Origin: Hsuehochloa calcarea
Lineage: Eukaryota > Streptophyta > Magnoliopsida > Poales > Poaceae
DNA length: 64,000 nucleotides
NCBI GenBank assembly: GCA_036346395.1
Contig: CM070615.1
Location: 20,517,282-20,581,281 of the forward strand
Direction: 5' to 3'
A program made the translations under genes and the position numbers. Positions 47,335-58,080 of this stretch are shown one piece after another. The notes below the pieces were generated by a model, which had not been told where the DNA came from, ran no database searches, and saw only the letters and a list, made by a program, of their open reading frames with translations. The first letter of the stretch is position 1. Each line of letters begins with the position of its first letter.

Positions 47335-48955
47335 ACCACGGTTCCTCTCTGAGAAGATTGGACATCCCCCGCATCATGTGGTATCAGATTCTAGGTTTAC
47401 TTGGTGTGAATTTTTACCAGTAGTCGTAGATTCGTTTTTTTGTCCTATAGTACATCAAACTGAAAATTTGCAACACCAAAATCATAGTTAATTTGTTATT
47501 TCTTGTGAGTTTGGTTAAGTTTTCGTCCATTAGAGATTTGTTTACCGTGCTGATCTTGTGTTTCCTTTGCGTAGCTTCATCTTGTGTCTGCATAAACCCT
47601 CGCAAATTTGTTTGTTGTTTCCCTCAATTAGCACCCAAAAAGTGTATTCCGATAAGTCCTTGTTTTGGAGTTCGGCTCGGTTTGGGCTAACCCTAGCCGC
47701 AACTTTTATCTGGCCAAAGTCTAATCCGAGTTGGTCCTAGGTGGTGCTATCTCCCTCGGATTGGCCGTTTGTTTTCAAACCCAAGACGCACCTAATCTGA
47801 ATTCCTTGTTGTTTCGGTTTTGGCCGGTGGGGTTCCTTGAGCATCACTTATATCCTTTCATCTTGAGACTAGCTTTTGATATTGCAAGTAGGGATGCCCA
47901 TTAAACTTTGTTTACACTTTACTGTTTTTTGTGGCCGGTGCAAATCAACAGGGTAGCATTTTCGGCCATTGCAAAGAACTGAGAAAAGAAGGAAAAGCGT
48001 ACAGATAAGAAAAGCCTCGGCTTTGAAAAAAAAGAGTACAAAAAAATAGAGAGCAAAACACATTTTTTAGAAAGAAAAGAGAGGAAGAGAAAATAAATTT
48101 AAAAAATCTTTTGACGATTGCTACAGTACCCCCACTCATAATTTTCGACTGCTAAAGTGCTGGTTCATTTTTTTTCAAGTTGTGTAGTCATTTTCTTTAA
48201 GCAATCTTGTGCCCTATTTTTTCATTTGCAATTGGCTAGCATCTCTCTTAGTACTTGGTGCAAAACGAGATTGTTGATCTCAATTTATCTTTGCGTGTGT
48301 GTTCATAACCTTCGCTTAAACCTATTGGATTAGCACATAGGCAAAATACTCTAGTTTGGATTATTACTTAGCTTTACAATAACTTGAATATCAGTTTGCA
48401 TAGGTTATACACTTACCTTTCCAAACTCCACCTAAACCCATTTGTGTACTACCTTGCTCTTGGTTACGCTCATACATCATATGGTTGTGGTCATTCGCTG
48501 CCACAAGTATCGTTTTGCTGTCCTTAATTCACTTTGGAACGGTAAGCTTGTCTTGTTTACAGGACAGTGAATTGCGAGTGTAGAGGGAGAGAGTTAAAAA
48601 ATTCGAACTAATTAAAAAATTCATAACTATTTGAAATTAACTCCAAATTTAGGGAAACCTGTTTTGTTGGTTTTCTTTTTTTATTGTATGTTAACTTGGA
48701 ATAGGTTTGAACCTTTGTAGTACCACAGGAAATTTCAGAAGTGTAACATAGAATAGGCTACGGATTTTTTTATACTACAATTATATTACCTTCAACATTT
48801 CATAGATAGAGAAATCAAACGAACTCCAATCGGGATTGAAAACCTGTACGACAAAACGCTCGTGTAAAGTGGGCATAACCAAATTTGTAGAAGCATCCAT
48901 TTGGAAATCCCACAAATAATTCGATGGTTTCATATGCACATGTGTTAGGTACTTT
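47335..48955. other. Non-coding interval between the LTR fragment and the MULE
   Basis: AT-rich sequence with no recognisable protein, RNA gene or paired repeat. The terminal part may include the left end of the MULE, but no long terminal inverted repeat could be identified because the right end is outside the window or broken. Confidence 0.45.
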
Positions 48956-49990
48956 ATGGCGAAAATTCAAGATCTGTTCGTGTTCCATGGGGACGCCTCA
49001 TACACGACGGACCGTACGGTGCGGACCTGTCAAATTGTCACCGGACCGTGATCTGGGCGCCGGCTCTGAAGGACATGAGCCTCTCGGAGCTAAGGTGGTG
49101 CGTGCGTTCTGCGTTCGATCATGCCACTGGAAGGAAGAAGCTACACATCGAGGCGTTGTATGCCTCGGTGGTGGGTGGTGCAGGCGAGACCGTTTGGCCA
49201 CTTATGAAGGTCACATGTGACGCTTCATGGGCCAATTACATGGGGGTTGTTTGCAACCCCGCTGCTGCGATATATGCATGGCCGATGGTCTACGTTCAGT
49301 TCTTGGAGAGGACGGGACATCCGGCGCGGGTGGTTCCGATGAAGCTGCTGGTGAGGAAGAGGCTCGTTGGTCTCCAGTGTTGGAGGAGACGTGGGCGATG
49401 GAGACCTGAGGAGGCGTGCCGTCAATTTCGAGCCCAACGAAGGAGCGGAGAGATGGTGGTCAGCCCATATTGATTGTCACGAGTACTTGGCTAACCAGGT
49501 GGATAAGGTGGAAGCGAGGTGGACGTGGAAACAACTAGTTCGGAAGACGACGAAGACGGGGAATCTGCTACGGGAGGAGGTGCAGTTGGTGGTTTTATGA
49601 CCACTGACATTTCTTACATCCCCTCACAACTGGACGACGTTGCAATGACATCGCTGGTTCTGCCACGTCCGGAGGGGGCTGAGTGGGGGTTCAATGAGGA
49701 CACCCTGCTCCTAGGCCAGCGCTTCCCTAACAAGAGCGCCACACAGCATGCTATTGCTAGATACGCCGTTAACATCGGTCGAACGTATCGGGTGTAGAGG
49801 TCTAACCCCGACACCTACATCGTGAGGTGTGTTGATGAATCCTGTGTTGGCAAGGTCCGTGCGTAGAGGTTCACGACTGCTGCCATAGGCTACTGGATAA
49901 CGGTGCTGAAGGACCACACATGCGAGTTAGCTGAGCCGCTTCACAGGCACCGCAACATGACGTCCTCGTATGTTGCCGGCTGATAAGCCA
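48956..49990 (+). pseudogene. MULE transposase, N-terminal region
   Basis: Successive frames (48956, 49048-49473, 49367-49600, 49519-49797) carry an acidic linker (TTSSEDDEDGE) followed by the MuDR N-domain signature FPNKSATQHAIARYAVNIGR. A TAG comes after YRV. The frame then resumes with CVDESCVGKV, a second TAG, and WITVLKDHTCELAEPLHRH. The pattern of aligned Cys/His before the transposase core fits MuDR-family proteins. At least two stops are present. Confidence 0.7.
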
Positions 49991-50002
49991 CCTCGTCCGC
50001 AG

Positions 50003-50502
50003 AACCCTAGAAATGAGAAAATCTTGATTCAAGTCTTGCTTGTGGGGTTTGATGAACTAGATGACTCTAGGAGTAATCCCACACATCAAAGCAAGATAGA
50101 GTAGGCCAAGAGACCAAGCATGAACCGTTGAATCAAGGAAGCACCAAAAACATCCAAAAGGAAGAAGAACACAAAGGAGCAATTGATCTTTCAATTAAGC
50201 ATCACAAGATTGTTCATCCACAATAGATGATTACAAAGCCTCTCCACCAAGGAGGGCAAGAGCTCAACAAGGAGCACACTCCAACCCTAGTTCTCCTCTC
50301 CTCTCCTCCAAACCCTAGAAAAGGAAGAAGGGGCTAAATGAATGCTTGCTTAGGTTTTCCACCTCACCCCTTCCTATTTATACTAGAGAGCTAGGGTTTC
50401 CTTTTGGGTCACTTACACATGGGACCCACACACAAATAACTCTTGAAGCAATCGCTCGCTTCACCACGGTAGGTTGATCACGGTTCTCATCGACGCCAAG
50501 CC
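50003..50502 (-). repeat. Copia-family LTR fragment lacking both ends
   Basis: This 500-bp minus-strand segment matches about 7045-7550 of the Copia A LTR, including the TATAAATA box (50375-50382) and the AGAACCCTAGAAATGAG end. Neither the TG nor the CA terminus of the LTR is present. It splits the MULE transposase between its N-domain and the GYKAAWR stretch. Confidence 0.85.
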
Positions 50503-52038
50503 GATGTGTCCATCAAAGCTCCTGGCGGCGAATGTTGCCAATGTGGTGGAGTTCCGTCGGCTACAAGGCGGCATGGCGGTAAGCGCAGGTTACGGAGCGA
50601 ATGTTCGGCATATTCAAAGAGTCTTACAACCTAGTACCAAGATTGCTGCATCAAATCAAGGAATCTAATCCGGGACGTCACGTAAACATGATTTGTTTTA
50701 GAAAGGGTCTTACGGGCCTTAGTCGAGCGATCGAAGGGTTCAAGCATTGTCGTCTGTGCTCACGATGGATGGCACCTTCCTATGTGGGAAGTACGGGGGT
50801 ACCATCCTCACCGCCATTGCGGCCGATGCGAATGACAAGTTAGTCCCTGTGGTGTTCGCAATTGTTGAGAGCGAGAACACCGATAGTTGGTTGTGGTTCC
50901 TGTGCAATGTGAAGCAGGCGGTGGTCCAAGATCGGCCAGATGTGTATGTCATCTCGGATCGCAATGCTGGGTTGATGTCCGCGTTGTGCATGATCCAAAA
51001 CGGGACGCAGCCGCCGTTCCAGTGGAACGATGTTAGGAGCCGTTGGTGCATGAGGCATCTCGCGACCAACTTCCACACAAGGTTTCGGAGCAAGGACCTC
51101 ATGAAGATGTTCAAGAAGCTCTGTGTGCAGAACCAAAGGAGGAAGTTCGAAGCGGTGTGGAGACAGCTCAATGAGGAGACTGGGAAGCATGTAAGGGACT
51201 CAGCGCATGCCGAGGTAGGGGCAGCGGCTGGAGGGTCCGCGAGAGTTGGGGAGTTCACACAGTGGGTTAACTCACACGCACATGACCTGAAGAAATGGTC
51301 CCTGCTGCACGACACCGACGGTGCAAGGTACGGGATCATGACCACCAACATGTCGGAGGTGTACAATGGTATGCTGAAGGGTGTCCGCTCCCTGCCGATC
51401 ACTGCGATCGTGGAGGAAAGCTGGAACCGTACCATCGAATACTTTGTTAACAGAGCCATGATAGCCAAGAAGCATATGGAGGATGGGAAGCAATTCTCCG
51501 AAGTAATGCATGCCTACATGGAGAATAAGATCAGCAAGGCTCGATCGCACGCCGCTCGTACCATGGATGGCGTCAGGCAGAAGTTCGAGATCAGGCTCAG
51601 GGAGAAGTACGTGATGGGCCACGCTAGAGGATCGTGGCGGTGCGCACGATTGGTGAAGAAGCGTCGTGCACCTGCAACAAGCCGCAGCTTCTACACAAAC
51701 CATGCTCTCATGTGTACGTGGCGTGGCGGCAGACCTCGGAGCATTACATCTCCGAGTACTACGACATCCACCACCTCTATGGAACTTGGAGTGCCGAGTT
51801 CCATTCGTACGGGCTCGACACGCACTACAGGGACCTCTGGCTGGGGGATGTGAAGTGGGTGCCCAACGATGCACTGAAGCACCCCGGCCGTGGAAGATGC
51901 GATCTGCGCATCCAGAAACAACATGGGCGACGGCCGGCCGCGCAACGGGTTCGCCGCCCCCGTTGCAGAGTGTGCAAGACAGTTGGGCACTCCATCAGCC
52001 GCTGCCCAAACAGACCCGCCACAAGCAGTGCACCGTAG
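50503..52038 (+). pseudogene. MULE transposase core with SWIM and CCHC zinc motifs
   Basis: Upstream of 50747 a frame reads GYKAAWR, a stop, then ERMFGIFKESYNLVPRLL, which is typical MULE sequence. The long open stretch 50747-51853 has TMDGTFL (first catalytic D at 50768), VISDRNAGLM (second D at 50957) and NMSEVYN (candidate E at 51356), plus CMRHLATNF. After a frameshift near 51630 the frame 51634-52038 has a SWIM finger, C-x-C-x9-C-x-H (CTC ... CSH), and a CCHC knuckle (CRVCKTVGH...C). The enzyme would cut and paste the element. Confidence 0.88.
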
Positions 52039-52280
52039 CGAGAAAGATATCATTACTGAGTCGTGACGTCTCATGCTTATTTTAATGCCTTGAATTAGCC
52101 GTGTTGTTGTTAATCCATGCCTTTGTATGCAGGACGTAATGTTATGTTATGCAGGTCATTTGTGAACTCACTATGGTGATATATGCAGTTATGTTAGCTT
52201 TTTGTCGTATATTTCACCTTGTTTTTCATGCCACACAATATGTTTTACATGCGGACTAACATGTTTCCTTGTCGGACGAG

Positions 52281-53897
52281 ATGGCGCGACCTCTAGTTGG
52301 CAGCAGCGTATGAACCGCTCGACCCACAATGGAATGGGGACACCGTTCTGGCGTGGTCGCGGCGTCGGCCCTCGAGCACAGTCTGGCGCCCTCGAGAGAG
52401 GTGGCCCCTTGACGAGCGATCGTCCCAGTGCGGAGACCGGCTCCTGCCGCTTGCTCGGATGTTGGACCTCCCGCCGCGCGTTCTGCTTTGTGCGGCACTC
52501 TGTCTGCGCTTCGTGGACCGTTGGAGACCGGAGACTCACACTTTCCACTTCCGTGGGGAGATGACCATTACTGCGGAGGCGTGGCTGCGCTACAGTGTCT
52601 ACATTGCGTGGTCTTCGGTAGTGCCACCTCAGAGGCGATGGCCGGAATATGCAGATGGCCGACAGTTCGGTCACCGATTCCTCTGACAGCGTCGGGTGTG
52701 CCACATTCCTGGCTGTGGGAGTACATGACCTGCCCCGTGCATGCGACTGTGGAGGAAGTGAGGACACACTTAGTCGTGTACCTTTTGTTTCTATTCGAAT
52801 GGATCATGTTTCCTACCACTCAGGGAGACTGCGTGTACCCCAGCTACATCCATATGGCAGAGTCTTTGGCGACGACCGCGGCGACGAGGTTCCACGATGC
52901 GATTGGGGCTCCGCAGTGCTTTGCGCCACCTATCGAGGTTGTGCGATGCTTTTCGGTAGCAAGACAGGCGGGAGCGATCCTCGCGGTATGCTACGCCTGC
53001 TCGATTATGGTCGTAGAGCACTTTCGGTTGGCGACCGTACTTCCGCAGCACCGTGCACCCTTACCAAGTGACCGCCGAGCTTTACGGGAATGCTGCAGGC
53101 GACGACCCTGTCGACGGGCCTACGATGGGAACACGTTGGACACGTGCTACCCTAGGGTGGGCTAGGGAGAGACCGAGGCACGTGTACCCCGAGTTACATA
53201 ACCTTTTCGAGACTCTCCACGAGGACGAGGTTATCTGGTGGCCATGGGCGGCCGATTCCTTCAAGACCACGACCCCAGCGGATTATCATCCCAGTGCACT
53301 CTGGACGAGGCATTCTGGTTAACGACCTGCCACCTGGTCTTCTCGCACGTGGTCGAGCCGTACAATCCGCAGGGGGTCATGAGACAGTTCGGCCTTTACT
53401 AGGAGGTGCCACCGCCCGCGGGACGACCTCTCGCAGCAAAGGCTCACCGGTATGTCATTCTTTGGTGTCATTTTAAGGGCATGTATGAATAAGATTTTCT
53501 GACATCTCAATTCAATTGCAGGCAAACGAGGAGAGGGCGGAGGACCGACGATCGGAGGCGACGCAGCGACCATGAACGCGCGTGGACCGAGAGGAATTCT
53601 GACGGGCGTGGTGCGAAGCTTGGCGGCTCGCCGTCGGGCGTATCTTTGCGTACTTGCGGTGGTACGTTCTGCGCACTAGGTGCAGACTTACTGGGCCAAC
53701 GCTGTAGCGTCCAGTGGACGCCATGCACGATGACGTCGTACTAGCTGGTCCGGACCGTCACCGGGCGGCCCGCCTCGACGAGACAGTAAAACATTCTTCG
53801 CATTATTTTCGTCTGGCAACACTTTTCGCACTTACTATCGGTTTTCTTGCAGTACTACCGTTTGGAGCTTATCCAGCGTGAGAGTGCTGAAGCTCTA
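52281..53897 (+). pseudogene. Plant mobile domain (PMD, aminotransferase-like) region of the MULE
   Basis: Frames 52297-52686 and 52428-53165 contain LLPLARMLDLPPRVLLCAAL followed by FVDRWRPETHTFHFRGEMTIT, the core of the plant mobile domain found in MAIN/MAIL-type proteins and in some MuDR and Gypsy elements. Frame changes are frequent, and the degraded C-terminal part (RAEDRRSEATQR, YYRLELIQRESAEAL) runs into Copia B at 53897. It lies 240 bp after the transposase stop, on the same strand. The role of PMD in transposition is not established. Confidence 0.7.
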
Positions 53898-55765
53898 TGT
53901 GGATATCGTGAGGATATGTGCACGATCTCAGGATGATGAGTCAATTGGCAATGGCTTTGTTGGTTTGCAAAATCTCGCATTTTCGGGGTTTGCTTCATCT
54001 TTGTCGGACCACGAGCGGTCGGCCGGTGGTGTCGGCGGTCGGACCGCCCGTGGGACGGTCGGACCGGCAGTGGTGGCCGGTCGGACCGGCCTGACTTAAA
54101 GTTGGATTTTGGGGCTAATCCAAAAATAGGTTGTGTAGGCAGGTGAGGGGAGTCTCCTGGATGTGGTTTCATCATTTTTGGAGCTCCCAGTCAAAAGTTC
54201 TATTGAGTTGAAAATTCTAGAAGGTTTCGGATTTTCAAGCTGGAATTTTGGCTAAGTCTTTTTGACCGGTCCGACCGCCGTTGTGGGAGCGGTCCGACCG
54301 GCCTGAAATCGGTCGGACCGGCCCTGTGGGGCGGTCAGACCGGCTTTGACTTGGAGGTAAGCCAAGTTTGCATTGATGTGGTTTCAATGTGGTTGATGTT
54401 TAGTTATCAATGCTTTATTGATGTATATTGCATTGCGGAGCTAATGTGGGTCAAGTTGTGAAGAACTTGTTCCGGAAGCGGTTTGTTTGTCTATTCTTTG
54501 TGCGGTGGCTTGCGTGTCAATGATGTCAGCGGTGAGTGGATCGGGACTACGCTTGGAGAGCCGAGGTCGAGCGATCATGGATCTGGGTGAGTCGTGTGAC
54601 TCAAGCATGGTGCGAGATGGGCAAGATGGATCGAGCAGGTGGTTGATGCAATTTGGTTGGATCGGCGGTGCGGATATCGGTGCGAGTCTCGGGAGGTTCC
54701 GATGGGATTCGGACAAGAGAGGCTTGGCGTCGATGAGAACCGTGATCAACCTACACGTGGTGAAGCGGCGATTGCTTCAGCAGTTAGTGTGTGGGTCCCA
54801 TGTGTGAGTGGGCCCCAAATGTGAAACTCTAGTCCTCTCTAGTATAAATAGGAAGGGGAGAAGGAAAACCTTAGAGGCATTCATTTGTTTTCCCCCTTGC
54901 TTTTCTAGGGTTAGGGTTTGGAGAGGAAGAGAGGAGAGATTGTATGCTCATTGGGTGAGCTCTTGTCCTCCTAGTTGGAGTGGCTTTGTAAGCATCTGTG
55001 AGATCAATCAATCTTGTGATGCTTGCTTGAGAGATCATTTGTCTCCTCTTTGTGTTCTTCTCTCATTTGAATGAATTTTATGCTTCCTTGATTCAAGTGT
55101 TTAAACTTGGTCTTTTGACCCTTTGTGTCTTGCTTTGATGTGTGGGAGTACTCTAGGATCATCTAGACCATCAACCCCACAAGCAAGTCTTGAATCAAAG
55201 TTTTCATATTTCTAGGGTTTGTGCACGTCTTTGTTTAATCCTTGAGAGTTTGTTTCTGAAGTGGATCGAAGGATCGTCGCTAGAAATAGGTCTCCAATAT
55301 CATTAGGGAGGTGTGCTCGAAATTTAGTCAAGTTTTATTGGTTGAATCAAAAGTTGGATCAAATTTCGTTTTGGATTTGGGGTGGATTTTTCATCTTGGG
55401 TGAACCGGTCGACCGGTCTTATAACGGCGATCCGACCGCCAGTATATTCAGACATCATCTTGCCGGTCGAACCGTATCCACCGGTCCGACCGCCGATTAG
55501 TTGCGGTCGGGCCATTGGTAGAACTTCGGTCCGACCGCCGTGGTAGCGGATCGACCGCTGTGCCAGATCAACCCTTTGAGTTTAAGTATCCACATTTGTG
55601 TCGTGTGGTTGTTGGGGTTATCGAATTGGCACAAGGTTTTCATTGTGTGCTTCTTGATCTTCTTAGCTTTCATAGCTAAAGGAGTAAAGTTCGTGTTGAA
55701 TTTGCTTTAGGCGAGAAAGTTTTGAAAGCGCCTATTCACCCCCTCGATCGCCTTCCGGTCCTACA
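53898..55765 (+). repeat. 5' LTR of Copia B
   Basis: TGTGGATATC...TCCTACA, TATAAATA at 54843-54850. Dyad clusters of CGGTCSGACCG near 54006-54090, 54263-54350 and 55400-55560. Confidence 0.93.
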
Positions 55766-55767
55766 AG

Positions 55768-55778
55768 TGGTATCGAGC
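55768..55778 (+). other. Variant primer-binding site of Copia B
   Basis: TGGTATCGAGC, identical to the one-base-shortened site of Copia A, 2 nt after the LTR. Confidence 0.75.
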
Positions 55779-55818
55779 GGTTAGCTCTTTTCTTTAGATC
55801 TTAACGGTCTTTGGAGCC

Positions 55819-56936
55819 ATGGCGATGGCGATATTCAATCGAGCCACATGTTTTTGATGGAGTTGATTTTGCATATTGGAAGGCCGAATGGAGGCCTACA
55901 TCGAGGCTCAAGGGCATGCGATTTGGCTTAAGGTGAAAAACCCTTATGTCGTGCGGTAGATGACAATTTGATCACTCGGATGTGGAGAACAACAAAGGGG
56001 CTCGAATTTCTTGATTCAAGACCTTAGTCGATCGGAGTTTGAGCGTGTTGCTCACTTGTCATCTGCTCATGAGATCTGGCGGACTCTTTGTGATTATCAC
56101 GAGGGTCCATGCGATCAAGGAAGTGAGACAGAATCAGCTAAAGAAAGCATACTCCAAGATCGAGCAAAGACCTGGTGAATCTTTAGATGAGCTGTGGGGG
56201 AGATTTTCTAAAACTCTTCATGATCTCCGCGCTGTTGATCTTATCTTTTCAGAGTCCGAAAATGCACGCCACTCTTGGGTGCTTTGGATGTGAAGGTCAG
56301 GGGATGAAGATCACTTGCCATCAATGACAACATCTTGTCATGAGTGAGCTTACCATGGATAAGCTTTACTCGAGGTTGAAGACGCATGAGATTGATTTTA
56401 TCTCACGTCTCTCTTCGACAGATTCGATGGCTTTAGTGGTCGATCAATCTAAGGGTAGATATCTTGATTCTTTTAATGTTAGCTCATCTGGATTTTCTTT
56501 ATGCCTTTGCATTCTTTGAGCGATGAGCAACTTGAGAGACTACACGAAGATGACTTAGCCCTCCTATCCACAAAATTCACGAGCCTACAACAATGTGAGG
56601 AGTAGGAGGAGAGGTGGACCTATCACATGCTTTGAATGTGGTGAGCCAACCACATTCGCTCTAGATGCCCCAAGTGAAGGGCAAGGAGGAGAAGGAGTCA
56701 CAAAGGCATCCTCAAGCGAGGATGCTAAGTCCAAGAAGACAAACTATCGCAAGTTTGTCGGTAGAGTCCTTGAAGCTCTAGAGGATGTGAGCATGGATGA
56801 TGTGGACTCGGAGGTGGAGGACGACAAGAGTGACTCCCGTGGCAAGAAGAAGGCACGTGATTTCACTGGCATGTGTTTTATGACTAAGAACAGCCACGAC
56901 AGCGACTCCTCCAACAAAGGATCCTTTTAGTGATCC
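55819..56936 (+). pseudogene. Copia B gag core, frameshifted
   Basis: The start region at 55819 corresponds to the gag ATG of Copia A but is disturbed by small indels. Fragments follow at 56039-56293 (QRPGESLDELWGRFSKTLHDL) and 56595-56930, which includes the nucleocapsid knuckle region (CFECGEP, with the rest split by an indel) and the RKFVGRVLEALEDVSMDDVDSE linker. These are typical Copia gag modules that no longer form one frame. Confidence 0.75.
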
Positions 56937-56937
56937 G

Positions 56938-58080
56938 ATGAGGTATGCCCTTCACTTCGACATGAAAAGGGCTTTAGTGCTTCTTGAACATAAATTGCAT
57001 AAGCAAGTTAGAGTGATTAAGAAACAGGATACTATGATTGATAATTTGAACCTAGAAGTGGTTAGGCTCAAATCCATTAATCCTGATGATTTCTGTGATT
57101 CATGCTCTAGCTTGCTTAATGAATTGTCAAGCTTGAATAATGCTCATTCCTCTGTTGAAGAACAATTGAAAAATGCTCTTTCTGAACTAGAATCTCTCAA
57201 GTCTAGTTCTGTTTGCATGAATGCCATTCCGCTTGATGTGACTGCTTTAGAAGCTATTCCATTAAATTACTCAAACTGTGCTTTGCTAGAATTGAAACTG
57301 GATAGCTCTTTAAAAGAATTGCAAAAATTTGATGCTAGTCACACTTGTTCTCATTGTAAGAATAATCAAATTAAAATGCAAGAGATGACTGAAATGGTTG
57401 CTTATTCTAGAATTGCCTCTTGTGAAAATTGCCCTAAGCTTACAATTGAGATTGAAGCTTTAAACAAGACTCTTGAAGAGAAAGCTAAAATTAAAAGATC
57501 CATGTCTCTTACTGCTTCCAAGAAAGTCATTAATTCTTCCTCTGGTATGTTGCATGCTGAAATTGATATTGCTATTGGTAGGATACAAGAGGCTTTTAGA
57601 GTCAAATTTAAGGAGCAGTTGAATAGGATTGAAGAGTCCTATTGTGTGTCTTGTGAAGCTCTTAAAGTGGAAGTGGATCTTCTTAAGAGCAAACATGTTG
57701 AGGAAATCGTTTCTAAAAAATGCTCCAATTGTGGAGTTTTGGCAAAGGAGAACGATTACCTCAAAATGACTCTTGAGAAGTTTTCTTGTGGGAAAAAGAA
57801 GCTCAACTTGATTCTAGATCAATCCAAGGTGAATGTGAAAAACAGTGGCCTAGGTTTTAAGTCCCTAGAGCTTTCCAAGAATCTCACACCAAAGATTGCT
57901 AGAGTTGTGAAAAGTGGTTTGGCTGAGCAAGAACCTTCTTTGACTTCAAAGGTTGTTCCTAAAGTCAGAGGTTCTGCTCAAACTCTTTCTAGCAAGGAAG
58001 GTGCTTGTTTTCACCAAGACGGACCCTCAAAGGTCAAGTACCATTGCACCTTCTCGCAAGAAAGAGGGCCACACTGTTGA
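56938..58080 (+). CDS. Copia B gag tail: coiled coil with five CxxC pairs (380 aa, open)
   Basis: The open frame of 380 codons is mostly heptad-like helix. It carries five CxxC pairs: C53/C56, C137/C140, C162/C165, C236/C239 and C262/C265. It ends in a Lys-rich segment (KKKLNLILDQSK) and a broken CCHC knuckle, whose second half is in the next frame (KKEGHTVEFC). Equivalent sequence exists in Copia A (9300-10437) and D (1043-1692). I know no named domain with this pattern. It probably belongs to the gag precursor and could give metal-linked or disulfide-linked oligomers, which is inference. Confidence 0.7.
   Translation: MRYALHFDMKRALVLLEHKLHKQVRVIKKQDTMIDNLNLEVVRLKSINPDDFCDSCSSLLNELSSLNNAHSSVEEQLKNALSELESLKSSSVCMNAIPLDVTALEAIPLNYSNCALLELKLDSSLKELQKFDASHTCSHCKNNQIKMQEMTEMVAYSRIASCENCPKLTIEIEALNKTLEEKAKIKRSMSLTASKKVINSSSGMLHAEIDIAIGRIQEAFRVKFKEQLNRIEESYCVSCEALKVEVDLLKSKHVEEIVSKKCSNCGVLAKENDYLKMTLEKFSCGKKKLNLILDQSKVNVKNSGLGFKSLELSKNLTPKIARVVKSGLAEQEPSLTSKVVPKVRGSAQTLSSKEGACFHQDGPSKVKYHCTFSQERGPHC

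Noticed and set aside
47375..47400. TGGTATCAGAT as a functional primer-binding site
   Set aside because: It is 45 bp from the nearest LTR end (47334) and no matching internal region follows, so it is at most a relic.
50474..50668. Frame joining LTR and MULE sequence
   Set aside because: It starts in the Copia LTR fragment and reads the MULE in a wrong frame; the true MULE reading is GYKAAWR ... ERMFG in another frame.
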